Assembly (NCBI RefSeq): GCF_000002995.4
Contig: NW_025062476.1
Span: forward strand, 2,599,001 to 2,663,000
From: Brugia malayi
Lineage: Eukaryota > Nematoda > Chromadorea > Rhabditida > Onchocercidae
Length of the DNA: 64,000 bases
Direction: 5' to 3'
The notes beneath the pieces were generated by a model, which ran no database searches, had not been told where the DNA came from, and saw only the letters and a program-made list of their open reading frames with translations. Below are positions 36,401-50,000 of the stretch, one piece after another. Positions within the stretch are counted from its first letter, which is position 1. Each line of letters opens with the position of its first letter. The translations under genes and the position numbers were made by a program.

Positions 36401-38486
36401 ATGGACAAACTTGAGGTATGTAGAAGTTTATTCTAGTATAAAAATGGGTATGTAACTGATGATACACTTAAGGTTTTCGAAATTTACATTCTGTTTTATG
36501 GTAGAGTTTTGTGTGTTCAGATGACTGATATTACTTGGTCACAAAATTAAACTTCGAAATTCTTTATTAGAATAATGAGTACTATCAGGCTGAGGTGATA
36601 ACATTTATAAATTAAAGTTTCAACTAAGATTAACTTTTTTTACAATTTCTTCATTAAGCAGTAAAAAATGGTCCCGAATTTCAGCGATATCGGGATGATC
36701 CAGAATGGGATGATGTTCACCCTATTCCACTCACAGATGATGAACAAGCAGCTGTTCGGATTGAAACTAGTGATGCTTTTAATGATGCATTTATGTATCT
36801 ACGAGCTGTTGTACTCAGTAATGAAATGTCAGAACGTGCATTTAAATTAACTGTTAAGTGAGTTTAATTTATTGTTGCATGCAGTAAGTTGAAGTTATTT
36901 ATTGCTTGGTATCGTAGAGATTTTTGTGTTGTTTATGTACTGGAAAACAAGCACCAAGTTGCAGCTTTTTATCTTTTACATATCATTACAGTAGAATTAA
37001 TCTCTTAAGACGCTGAGAAACTTTCTTGGACTACTCAGAAGCCCTCATACAGAAGTAGAAAATTTATTTGAATAACAAGTCCATATTTAAAATATTGAAA
37101 TTTTGGCAATGGATTTGTTGAAATTTACTTCAAATGATTTTGCAGATGTATTGATTTGAACCCTGCTAATTATACTCTCTGGCAATATCGTCGTTCTCTT
37201 CTGAAAGCACTGAATAAAGATCTGAATGAGGAATTCAACTTCATTGCTGAAGTGATTGAAGAAAATCCTAAGAATTATCAGGGTTAGTGTTGCTCTCGAA
37301 CACTTATATTGTTTCATTTTAATTTAATATAAAATGTAATACTTTTACTAATGTTGTTATGATTTTTGACTTCATAATGTTTCTGTTTATGGATAATTGA
37401 TACTGTTAAGTCTGGCATCATCGTCGAACACTAGTGGAATGGACAAATGATGCCAGTCGAGAGCTTGATTTCACAGCGCGAATGATTGAAGATGAAGCCA
37501 AAAACTACCATTCATGGCAGCATCGTCAATGGGTCGTTGAAAAATTCAAATTATTCAGTCAGCAAGAATTGAATTATAGCGCAGGACTTTTGATCGAAGA
37601 CATGCGTAATAATTCGGCCTGGAACTACCGGTATTTTATACTTCAAGGATTGGATACATTAAAGGTGTTTTCAGTTAGAATCCTTGTGTAGAATTTTCAA
37701 CCATCTTCTGATTTATTTATGGATTTTACGTTGCAAATGGTTCACTTCAGTTGAGTGTTGTTGTAATCTTTTCTCTTGTTTTTAAGGATCCCACCGTTTT
37801 AAATCGAGAAATTTTAATGACTCAGTCTATGATCAGAAAAATTCCAAATAATGAGAGCGCATGGAATTTCTTGTCTGGAATATTACTTGATGTGCGTTTC
37901 TTTTTTTTAATTGGCCCAATCTTTTTTTATGAAATTTTTTAATAAATTAAATAATAATTAATTAGCACTTTCGATTAATATTTATCATTATGAGCTTAAT
38001 CTGACTGATTTTCCAAAATGTAAGTGTTAGTGGTTACTAGTAAAAACAGAAGTATGTCTGATATATATTTAAAAAAAAACTTTGAAATGTTACATTTAGC
38101 CATCCTAAATTCAATATTTCAGAAAGGATTTTCTTCTCGAGCGGATATAATGCAATTTTGCCTTGAACTAAGCGAACAGAAACGTGTACCACTTTGTCTT
38201 AGTTTCATGGTGGATATATTGATAGAAAGGATTGAGAAGAAAATGGAAGTTAAAGTAAATTTTGACTTGGTTTTGAACATTCCGGAAGAGACATAACATC
38301 CGAATCGTGGTATAAATCATTGATAAACGTCTTGAGTGAGTTTGAAAATAAACGTTTTTGTAATTTCAGGAGAATGCTGCACAAGCATTGCAAGTACTCC
38401 AACAATTGAAAGAGCTGGATCCAATACGAAAAGATTATTGGAATTATAATGTGAAACTTGTCAATAATCTTATCGAAGCAAATTAA
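36401..38486 (+). CDS. FNTA: Protein farnesyl/geranylgeranyltransferase type I alpha subunit
   Basis: There are seven exons: 36401..36415, 36685..36857, 37146..37282, 37411..37664, 37787..37891, 38123..38254 and 38370..38486, giving 310 aa. The first coding exon has only five codons (MDKLE) and joins [16 protein letters not shown], which is the usual N-terminal entry of the family. Five prenyltransferase alpha repeats are visible, each around a Trp: WQYRRSLL (Trp75), [10 protein letters not shown] (110), WQHRQWVV (144), WNYRYFIL (179) and WNFLSGIL (219). The alpha subunit is shared by FTase and GGTase-I, which attach prenyl groups to C-terminal CaaX proteins such as Ras and Rho; it forms a helical crescent around the catalytic beta subunit. 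Human FNTA is longer mainly at the N-terminus (Pro-rich) and C-terminus, both absent here. Confidence 0.95.
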
Positions 38487-39295
38487 TTTTTTATACTTTT
38501 CTATACATACTTTCCGACATTTCTTTAAATGAAACAATCTTGTTTACTATAAGGCAAATCCTGTTGATCAATCCAATCTGTTATTAGGCAGTTGGGAAAT
38601 ATTGTTTGAGATTACTGATTTGCTGTAAATCGAATCTTATTCCTGAGCCAAAACAATTTTTCATGTAATAATGGTAAATGGATATAAATTTAGCAATAAT
38701 AGAGAAAGTATTATTTAAAGTTTTAACTTTGTGTATTTACCGTAATGTAAAAATTTGCATTTCGTTTTCAGTCTACATAAAATATGCTCGTGAATATTTT
38801 TTCGACAGTTTGGTTTTGTAATTGATAAATTTGAAGAAACAGAATACTCTACTTTATGGTAGTAAGAATTTTTATATTAGTGTTATCATGATAATGTCTT
38901 ATATTGGTAATATCATTTTTATATTGGTGTTTAGTGATATATTTTAAATTTTAGATTTCATACGCTTCATATGTTTTTGTCTTTAATTATATTTCTTCAT
39001 TTCCTTCTATCTCGATAAGAAAATTCAATGAGAAATCATTTTTTCCTAAAAAGTTAAGTGGTTTTTCAAGCATTAAGGTTGGTACTTCTGGATTGTAAAT
39101 TTATTGAATAAATATTCCTCATTCTTTGTGTTCTACTTATTATAATGCTGTTCTCTTAACATAATACTATACATTGCACAGAATGAGAAGATCATTTCAA
39201 ATTTAATTTTATTTGTTTCCTACTTCTCTTCTTCCAAAGTCGGTAACTCATTCTCTTTTAATTTTATTTCGATTCTCTTTCGAGGATAATTCATT
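38487..39295 (+). other. Intercistronic spacer FNTA-RTRAF
   Basis: 809 bases without a recognisable exon. An AATAAA-type word (about 39109) lies far from the FNTA stop; no closer canonical poly(A) signal was noticed. Confidence 0.4.
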
Positions 39296-41628
39296 ATGTC
39301 GCAGAAGAAATTGCTTCTACTTGGATATCCTGCAAGTACGGTCGACTATGAAAGTAATTTCTTTGTTTTCTTCCGCAGTTTTTATGCTAGTAGTGAGAGT
39401 ATTGCAAACATTTTACGACAATATTTAGCAGGTTTCTTTGGTATTTTGCAGATTTTGAGCAGTTACAAGAATTAGTGTTATTTCTGGAACATCAACATAT
39501 CAGGCTATATAAAATTGAGGATAGAGATGGGTTACAGTCATCAGATGTTGAAGTATGGAATAAATCTTACTCAAAGGTATTTCCGTTTTTCAGGTTTAAA
39601 TTATTTATAAATTAAAACATTGGATTAAAATCTAATTGCTGTTTTTTTTTTTGTGGAAAGCCAACATAGTCCTTACAAAGTAAAGGAGAGAGATGGTTAC
39701 AGTCATCATATATTGAATATGGATGGAATAAATATTTATAACGAAGTGATTATTGCTGTTAGCAATTCTTTAATTGCTAATGCTAACATGTAAATGTCAA
39801 ATTCGTTTCCTTACTTTTATTTTTACTTTTTTTTTTTTTTTTTTGTTAAATTCTGAGTTGTAAAGATGAAGTGTAGCATAACATTTCGTTCTGTGTCAAC
39901 ATTTTTAGTCAACTTTGCTATGTTGCATTGATAGAACGTTCACCAAAGCAAATGCTGCTAAATAAATTAAATCAGATGCCAAATCAAAATTGAAATCTTA
40001 TTCGCGACTCCATTTGGAAGGTTTAAAATAATTCCCTTAATCACTTATAGTTTCATTATTTTGCTCATTACAGTATTTGACCGATTTGAAGTGTCCACTT
40101 TCCTATGACAGAGTGCATGAAGTAGTCGATTGGCTTCTTACTCGAGCGATAGATTCCTGTTATCAACAAACTGGTAATCAGTATTTGATCAGATAATATG
40201 ATAATGACAGTTCATTGTAAAATAGTTAACAATTGAATTATTTTATTTGTTTTATTCTGTTTCCAACCAAATATTTGGCGATTAATCGGGACATCTTCCG
40301 TAATTTCTCTCTTCCTTTATTCATGTTTTTTTTTTTTTTTTTCGCTTTTTAGCATATTTTCGTCGTAGGAAAATTGGTAGTTGTATGGGACCGCGTTAAA
40401 AGATTTATACTTCTCATCTAATTTGCACCAGACTAGCGAATTGCATCATTTTAGTGATCAGATTGCCGAGATTTATGCAGTTTTTTCCTAGTTATTAATT
40501 TAATGTATTCTGAATTTCTTGTAGCGGAAGGAAAGAACCTTACCGCAGATAACTATATACAAAGGAAAGCCGAGAAAGAAAAACAACAAAAGGCTAGCGA
40601 TCCTCTCAGTGCTATCGATTGTAAGTTTCACATAATTTCACAACTTTTGGATTTTTTTCCAAGCAGAATTAAAAACATACATTTAGCTAATGTTTAGTAA
40701 AATATCTTATTTTTCTGTGTAAAAAAGGAAAAATAAATCACAATTTGGTTAGTTATATTGCAGTACTTTTACCATTATTACTATGTCATAATATCTTTCT
40801 TCTTTTTTTTTTTTAATTTCCATGTTTATTTTTTACTTATTATCACAACTAAAATTGCTTATTGTGACATCTTTAAATTGGATATAACGAAAACATTTAT
40901 TTGCTAGTTAGTTATTTTTGAACTACACACTTTTCTTTTTTTAGTCTCTACAGAAGAAGCAAGAAAAGGTATCGAAGATCTCAGGATCACCTTGGGTATA
41001 ACGGCACATCCTGACCCTTTAGTTGTTCTCAGAGCTTGTTGTAAGGTTATGTTCTTTCCTGTCTTTTTAATAAATTTAATGAATACAGCAAAAATGAAAC
41101 AAGTTTTTGAAATAAACCTCTCTATTTCAGTTTATTACGGACAATCTTTCTGATGAAGCAATCCAGGTAGCGAACAAAGAGACACGAAATCAGAAGGTAA
41201 GATCCAAGATATAGAGTGAGGAGATAAGGTGATAGCTTTCATTTCATCAATTAGCTTACTAAATGACTGATTAACTAATCAGTTTATCAGATCTTTAATC
41301 GCGTAAAAAACTTATTCGCTTATTTAATTACTTCATTAGTAGTAATTTCATAGTTTTCGAGTGCATTAATAAACCAGTTATTTAATTTTCGCGCTATCTT
41401 TTTAATTTTACTTTCGTTTCACAGAAAATAATGCCATTGAGCCGTTTTGATATGGGCATGATATCCAGTAAGAATGGTACCATTGATGCTGCTATACGAG
41501 CTTTGCGCTTAATTCATCTAGAGAATTTGCGTGAAGTTCAAACTGAGATTAATGAAGCTATCGTTGCAGTTCAAGAACTAACAGCTGATCCAAAAACTGA
41601 TAAAAAACTTGGCAAAGTTGGACTCTAG
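39296..41628 (+). CDS. RTRAF: RTRAF (C14orf166/CGI-99/hCLE) homologue
   Basis: There are seven exons: 39296..39353, 39452..39576, 40074..40173, 40525..40620, 40945..41045, 41131..41196 and 41425..41628, giving 249 aa (human 244). Diagnostic matches to the human protein are HQHIRLYKIEDRDGL (human QKIRHYKIEDR), the DWLL segment in exon 3, and the C-terminus LREVQTEINEAIVAVQELTA then DPKTDKKLGKVG. In animals the protein is part of the tRNA ligase complex (with RTCB, DDX1, FAM98) and of RNA transport granules, and it interacts with RNA polymerase II. A homologue here may therefore connect to tRNA splicing and unfolded-protein-response RNA ligation. Intron 2 carries a decayed copy of exon 2. All junctions are GT-AG and keep frame. 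Confidence 0.94.
39680..39740 (+). pseudogene. Decayed partial copy of RTRAF exon 2
   Basis: AGAGATGGTTACAGTCATCA followed by a TATTGAATATGGATGGAATA segment mirrors exon 2 positions about 39516-39566 (AGAGATGGGTTACAGTCATC then GATGTTGAAGTATGGAATAA). One G is missing in GATGGG, which breaks the frame, and no donor matching exon 2 follows. It lies inside intron 2. Confidence 0.75.
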
Positions 41629-42325
41629 TTCTATATTGTCATCATCTTTATTTTCCCCTGATTTCCGGTTTTTTTTTAATTTGCACCTACTCATGCTTAA
41701 TTTTAAAGAAAATATCGGCTTTTTAAATTTTTGTAATATTTATGCTTTATTCAGTTTTCTTTAATTTTCCATAGTAGAGTAAAATATTTTTAAAAGCCAC
41801 AGTTTAAGGAATTGCTGTTTCTTTGTGCTATTATGCAACACTTTGGTCATATTTGTTCATAATTTATTTATTTTATTATTGCGCAGGAAGTTTATTGTAA
41901 TGAGCCTTAAGATTTTTAGATTGTTTTTACTGCTAATTCAGACTTTGCATAATCATTATTTAATTGTCGATTGATTACTTTAAAACGGTTTATTTTCTTT
42001 TCGAACGGCTTCTTTTTTTCCGAACGATGTATAATATTCAACCCTTTTTTTTTATTTCAAAATTTTCTTCCGTGATTTTTTGGGATGAGGAGTTTTGTTT
42101 ATCGAACTTTCATCAAGATAAATCATACTGTTCAAAATAGTATATTTTGTGTTTTTAAGGCGATATATTTACCTTGGATGTCATGAAGCTGTATTTCTTT
42201 TGTGTTCCTTTTGATGATGGCCTAGCTTTTCACTCCCAACATCATTGATATAACTTCTGAATGTTTCAGATTTGTTGTTGCTGGAACTACATTTTTGTTT
42301 TTAATATTTTTAAGCAGTAATTATA
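41629..42325 (+). other. Intercistronic spacer RTRAF-AK6
   Basis: 697 bases, T-rich, with no exon seen. It ends in TTTTTAAGCAG (42306-42316), a good splice acceptor nine bases before the AK6 ATG. Confidence 0.45.
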
Positions 42326-44163
<1,838 letters not shown>

Positions 44164-44204
44164 TTTCCGATCTTTTTTTGTGTTTTATTATGTAATTAGT
44201 ATCA

Positions 44205-44210
44205 AATAAA
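44205..44210 (+). terminator. AK6 poly(A) signal AATAAA
   Basis: Canonical hexamer 42 bases downstream of the AK6 stop codon and 345 bases before the mL53 ATG. Confidence 0.65.
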
Positions 44211-44554
44211 GTTCCGTTGAGAATTCACAAGTTCCTTGTCATGGTTTAGGATTTTCACAATCTTGAATTGCATATTTTCGAGACTTACTTATGTTTACTG
44301 TCTTTATCTAACTAACATCTATATCGGTTCGAATAAGTGCAAATTGGAGAAGTGGAACGAATAGTGAGAAAAGATTTCTCATAATACAGGAAAATACTCC
44401 ACGGCATATTCACGAATTCAAATTTAACTTTTCTTTATTATATAGTAAGGTAGTCGAGTAATTTGTCAAGTAGTAGAAGGACTTGATTACTTGCTTTAGA
44501 ATTCCACATCATTTAAATATTCATTTTGATTTCAATTTATTTAACAGACGAATA

Positions 44555-45122
44555 ATGTGTAAGATGTGGGAGAGAATACGTTTCGGTGCCAGATGGCGTA
44601 CTGCTGAAAGGACAGCATTAGCAATTCGAGGAGTCGACTTAAAAAATGTCAAATCTATTCACTTTTCATTTAATCCATTTTATGGTGATTGTCAATCTCT
44701 AAGGTAATACATTACATTCATTTTTGCATTTTTTTTTAGAAAAATTTAAACAACTACAACACATAATTTATTTATTCCAAAATTTCAAATTGTGTCATAA
44801 GAATAAAGTTAAGTAATACACTTTTTTCTTTTTCAAATATTAAGCCTAAATTATTGCATATAAATTTAAATATGAATTTTCAGAAATTTTTGGTTTCTTA
44901 TTAGTTCACCGTATGTTCGAAGGACAAATCCAATGACAACAATGGATTGCAATATAAGGAATGATCGGCAACCACCTTATTTTTGTGCAAATTTAAGTAA
45001 GTGAAAAGCACATTTGTTATAAGTTATATTTCCAGTTGTTTCTTTCTTTTTGCAATGTAAAAGTAACAATTTCATGACAATTTTATATCAAATTTTTTAA
45101 TATGAAGTGAAATAATATAAGC

Positions 45123-45164
<42 letters not shown>

Positions 45165-45296
45165 GATGATGGTAAGAAGTTATTGTTTCGAACAAGCGGT
45201 ATGCATGTTATGGACTTGACAATGACTTTTAACAGGTTGTTGGGAAATCCAGAATTTGGTAAAAGTGGCATTAGACCTCTTCCAAGGATTGATTAA
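44555..45296 (+). CDS. MRPL53: Mitochondrial large ribosomal subunit protein mL53
   Basis: There are three exons: 44555..44703, 44884..44996 and 45166..45296, giving 130 aa. The core matches mL53: VKSIHFSFNPFYGDCQSLRN (human KQVRVQFCPFEKNVESTR), then SSPYVRRTNPMTTMDCNI (human SSEKVRSTNLNCSVI), a DGKKLLFRTSGMHVMDLT segment and TFNRLLG. It should act in the mitochondrial ribosome as a thioredoxin-fold peripheral protein. The ATG follows the acceptor TTTAACAG by seven bases; Met4 is an alternative start. The basic, Arg-rich N-terminus (WERIRFGARWRTAERTA) could serve as mitochondrial import signal. Intron 2 ends in an uninterrupted 38-T tract before ACAG. The assignment rests on the conserved core; termini diverge. 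Confidence 0.82.
45128..45165 (+). repeat. Long T homopolymer forming the polypyrimidine tract of a 3' splice site
   Basis: Starting at 45124 there are 38 consecutive T, followed at once by ACAG and mL53 exon 3. Confidence 0.9.
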
Positions 45297-45989
45297 ATTT
45301 GATCGCTAATCGTTTGACTTTTTCTTCTAAAAAGTGGAAATATTTTTGACTAAAATGTATTTATCACTTTTGCTTTCTTTGTCATTTCTTTTTTTTTTAT
45401 TTTTTTATTTTGTTCACTCAGTCAGTCAATCAGTCGCTGTTATTAAAGTTTCGGATTCCTTTTTCTGGATGTGTTCTGTATATGGTTTTCCTCTTTATGC
45501 AAAGCTTAATCTTTATCTTTTTTTTAATTTAAATTTGTACTTTTGTGCTGTAATATATTGGAAATCTTCCGAAATGTGATTTAACACCGTAAAGTTCATA
45601 CGATAGAATTTCTCGAATTACACAAGTACACAGTCGCAAATATCAGTTAATCATCTAATTACGTCCTTCATTATGTATTTTTTATGATTATTTTATTAAA
45701 ATATGTCTTCAAATATCTTTATTCAGGTTTTGATATTTTATGCAAAGCTATTAACTTTGTTGAAGATTCAGTTTATGGCTTTGAAATATATAAATATAAT
45801 GGAATGTCAGGTATCTGTACATTCATGATGGCAATAGCAAATTGGTAAAATTGACTATATGGATTTGTGAAAAAATCAAGACAGATTTAAAATTAAGGAT
45901 GTGATATACATTGTTCAATAAATTTTAAATTAGAGAAAGATAAAGTAAAAATAATAAATAAATTGGATAAATAGAGGTGCAACAATCTA
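45297..45989. other. Convergent 3' intergenic region (mL53 / globin)
   Basis: About 690 bases between two stop codons facing each other. I see no gene. TTTATT (AATAAA on minus) at about 45692 and AATAAA words on plus near 45917 and 45955 are candidate poly(A) signals for either gene, so the transcripts may overlap. Confidence 0.5.
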
Positions 45990-48900
45990 TTACAGTGGTA
46001 CGGTGGGTTCGTACTCAAATCTAAGATGCTGCAAATGTTGTTGAAGTGTACTGACATCCGAGCTATACCGATGTTGTCCTGATCGTTCACAGGTTTGCTC
46101 CGAAGTGGTCAAAGATGGATTCCTGAAATGGACATTTTCCTGTCAGTTAATCGTTGATAATATTTAGTGGAATGCAACTGGTAAAGTGTTAGAAATGAAT
46201 TTTTTTATTATTATTTGATAAATGGAATGTCATTCTTTCTTTTTCATTATTATAACTAGGAAAGCAATTCTAAATTAGTACTTAAGTATTTGTTTACATA
46301 TATGGCATTTAATAATTAGATCATATTATCAATCATATTATAATTGAGTACTTCATAATCAAATCGAGTAAAAGGTGCATTCAAATTATTATTCATTACC
46401 CAAATTAAACAATTACGCTAGCATTCATTTTTGAAAAATCTTTCCATCTGGTTAAATGTTATGTATTCCCATTCATTTAGTTATTGATAGCCATAAAATG
46501 GTGAGTAATTCTTCGGAACAAATTTAATTAATTGTCAAAATAGCAACAAACATATTGGATTTTAGAGCTGATCGATCTTACAATGGCTAGAAGAACTGAA
46601 TAACTTCGAAAACAGAAAACTGGAAGAACAGTTACCACAGGCATTTGTTTGAAGAAACATTTCGAGCTTTGCAGCAAATTTTTTGAAAGCATTTAAAGAA
46701 TGAAAACAGAAGATAGTAGTCTCACAGAAAATCATACATGTACAAAGATAACCTCACTTTCTATTCCTGAATAGGAATTTCAAAAATGAAATTTTGAAAA
46801 TTTATGATGAAATAATTGGTAAGCTAGTGACAATGACTTTTTTAATCGGTAATCATCAAAAATGATAGGTCAAAGGTAAATAAAGGAATAATACTTTTGG
46901 TACAAATGAGAATTTGAAACTTTTATTTACAACAATCAGCAATAACCCCTTAGTTGCTCTCCCTTCCATCCTTTCTTCTCTTTTTTCTATTTACTTCCTC
47001 TTTTTTTTTTTTTTGTTTAAATTGCTTTTACTCCACTTATCCATTCTGAAGACATAATATTTCATTTCCGGTAAAATGTTCCTGAAATTTCGATATAAAA
47101 CATCCGGTAAATGATGCTACAAAATAGCTAACCTATTGTTAGATCTTGTTCGACCATCAAAACCACAACGCAATTCATCAGTAACCCACGCAATTAATAT
47201 ACGCCAAGCTTTTCCAGCTTCTCTTGTCTTCTAAAAATTACTTTTAAATATAAAGTAAAATTTTTTTCAAAGTAATTCTAATTGTTTTGTAAAATAAAAA
47301 AATTATCTACGCCTTATTTTGGATTTCAGTAACATTCCACTTAAATAGTGGAAAAGCAAAAAGGATTAAGCGTAGTAGCTATTTTTTAAAAATTGAAATT
47401 TATTAATTGAAAAAGTAAATCATTAAGTAATTAAATGAGTTAATAAGTTAATGAGTAATTTACCTGTACAGCATCTTGTCGACTAAAACATTGCATTGTA
47501 ATTTCACCAAGCTTTTCCCAAATATCTGCACTAAATGAGCACTGAGTGAGAATAGCATGACATTGACCAACTTTTCTAATTTTATTTGACATATTCTCTT
47601 CATCTTGTGCGTTATTTACTAAATCATCAAAAAATCTGAAATGTTTAAACTTTTTTTTTTTCTTTAAATTTTTAAAAATTAAAAAAAATTTTCATACTTT
47701 TTAACCCATTTACTTATCAGTTTTATCTTCCAAAGCACTATCTATATTATAGTGCAGAATTTAAATTATATCAAATAAAAATAACTTTTTTTTTTTTTTT
47801 TTCAAAATAAAAAAGCTATCTTAACTTTTTGCAACCATTTACTTTCTTCGATTTAAAAAAATCAAAAATTAATATGTGAATAAATTATCAATAAACCATA
47901 CTCTATCATTAATTTTACATGTTCCTCTAAAGTACCCGGATTTTCTGATGTACTTTCACGATTAAAAGCATCCAGCACTGCTGTTTGACAAAAAATCTGC
48001 AACAATCTAAAAGTCAACTAATATCAGGGCAATACGTCAAAGTTTTTCTTTAATATGAAAATTTGTCGAAGCAAAAATCTTTGAATCAAATGAATCATTC
48101 AAATTCTTTTATCTTTTACAAATTACAATTACAATATTAATTTCGCTTATTAATCAAAGATAATTTCATGTCTAATTAAGAAACAGAATTATTATCATAA
48201 GATGAAATTCACCTGTTTAACTTTAGGCACTTCTTCTTCCAAATTATTCAATATTTTACGCATAAGCGTTTGAATGATAGGTCGTAACGATTTCCAAGAT
48301 GTAAGCAAAGCTTGTTGTTGATGAATTGTTAATTTTGATGGAATGGCTGAAGAAAGTTTAATTTCGAGGACATATTATTATTATTATTATTACTATTGTT
48401 CAGATATGATTAATACAATAAATATTTCAAACATTTAATATATACAATAAACTACGAATTAAAATATGAAATTTCAATAAAAAAAAAATGGAATGGCCAA
48501 ATTTTGAGAAAATTAAAAAGAGATTGGATGAAATAATTGAACTAACAAAAACCCACTTGGTCTTCGTAATGAACGACATCTTTCTTTGGTACTTTTACGG
48601 GCTGTATTCATATTTCTTGTAGTACCTTAAATTTATGGGTTAAATTTATGTAAAATGATGTAACTAATAACAAAATTAAAATCGTTCATTTAATTTTAAA
48701 TTCAGAAATTAGATTTTTATTACAATAATACTAGCAAATAATTGTTATTCATCCAAGATGGAATAGATTGAGAAAGAGTATTTCGAGAGTGCTAATAAAA
48801 TAAAAAGTTGGGAAGCGTGAGAAAGTAAATTTCATATACAATATTGGATTTTTTTTTTCAATATTTTTTTTTTTTTTTTTAAATTCAATATTGCTTTTCT

Positions 48901-49360
48901 TTAAATATTTTCCATACAAATCCGTTTTTTCTAATAAATTTAAATTTCTTGTAGAGTTTCCTTAATAAATGAATATTATAACTTATTGCTAGAATTAATT
49001 TAATGATAAAAATTAATGTTTAAAAGTATAAAATTTTAAGTATAAAAATAAATACTGTAAATTTATTGCTAGAATTATTTTGATCGCAAAAAAAGAAAAA
49101 AAAAATTATCATTTAATTTTAAAGAATTTGAATGTTCATTCTCACAGCTGCAAATTATAATAAAACAGTTAAAATGATAATTCTTTTATCAAAAAAAAAA
49201 AAGAAAAAATGGAAATATATATTTCATGCATTGAAATATATTTAAAATTGAGTACTCAAAAAATTCCTAAATTGATTTGCAGAAAAATGGCAAAAAAAAA
49301 AAAAGAAAAGAAACCTTTAGGATAAAGAAGTGATTTTGATCTTCGCACACCAACACTCAT
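45990..49360 (-). CDS. Nematode globin
   Basis: There are seven exons: 49360..49315, 48625..48557, 48346..48213, 47996..47902, 47635..47464, 47230..47133 and 46122..45990, giving 248 aa. After a ~40-residue Arg/Lys/Ser-rich N-terminal extension the globin fold runs from about 44 to 195. Helix A carries LLTSWKSL (Trp56), then VKQIFCQTAV in the C/CD region. Helix E is TLEEHVKLMIEFF, with His109 in the distal E7 position, and helix F is KIRKVGQCHAIL, with His141 as the proximal F8 ligand. Helix H is AGKAWRILIAWVTDELRCGF. Both haem-contacting histidines are present, so haem binding is expected. Worm globins act in oxygen binding, redox or signalling, often in neurons. A ~50-residue Ser/Gln/Thr-rich tail ends YEPTVPL. 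TTTTTTAG lies five bases before the ATG. The specific glb orthologue is not identified. Confidence 0.85.
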
Positions 49361-49854
49361 ACTTCTAAAAAAGGAAGTAATTGTAGATTTAAAAGCTGGA
49401 TAATAAAGTTTTATAAAAAAAAAAGAAAATTTATAAATTTGTAAACAAGCAGATAGAATGAAAATAAGACGTTCAAAAAAAATGTATATTTATTGTTCAA
49501 ATGTAATTTAATTTTTTCAGAAAAATGTGGTATTTATTATTTGAAAAAAAAAAAATTCAATTAATTGGAGTGAAAGTGCTATATACAAATTTAAAATTAA
49601 TTATTGATAGATGTGTTTATCATATCAATTTTAGTGATTTATGAATGGGTACAAACCAAAATAGACCAAATATAAGTCTGATATTATTCACACTTCTGAA
49701 ATTTTATTAGGTATGATTTCTTTATTCTGATACTAATTTGTAAAAAAAACTTTGAAAACATGTTTGGATGCTTTTTGAATGATCTTTTAGAGAGCATCGT
49801 TTAATATGCCTTAATAATTTGTAAAGTATCTGTTAAAAGAAGTAAATATGTAAG

Positions 49855-50000
49855 TAATTTATAAAGTAGTAAATTTGTAAGTTTTAAAAGTTGGAAAGAG
49901 TAAATTTGTAAAGTAATTTATAAAGTAGTAAATTTGTAAGTTTTAAAAGTTGGAAAGAGTAAATTTGAAAAGTAATTTGTAAAGTAGTAAATTTGTAAGT
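49855..50000. repeat. 59-bp tandem repeat, about 2.5 copies
   Basis: Units begin TAATTT at 49855, 49914 and 49973 and contain AAAGTAGTAAATTTGTAAGT and TTGGAAAGAGTAAATTTG. It lies about 500 bases upstream of the globin start. Confidence 0.85.

Noticed and set aside
36668..36850. Alternative frame of FNTA exon 2 starting MVPNFSDI
   Set aside because: It is a shadow frame; the ATTTCAG acceptor at 36684 and the [10 protein letters not shown] frame match the prenyltransferase family.
44325..44337. GGTTCGAATAAG resembling a tRNA B box
   Set aside because: No matching A box, acceptor stem or cloverleaf can be folded around it.
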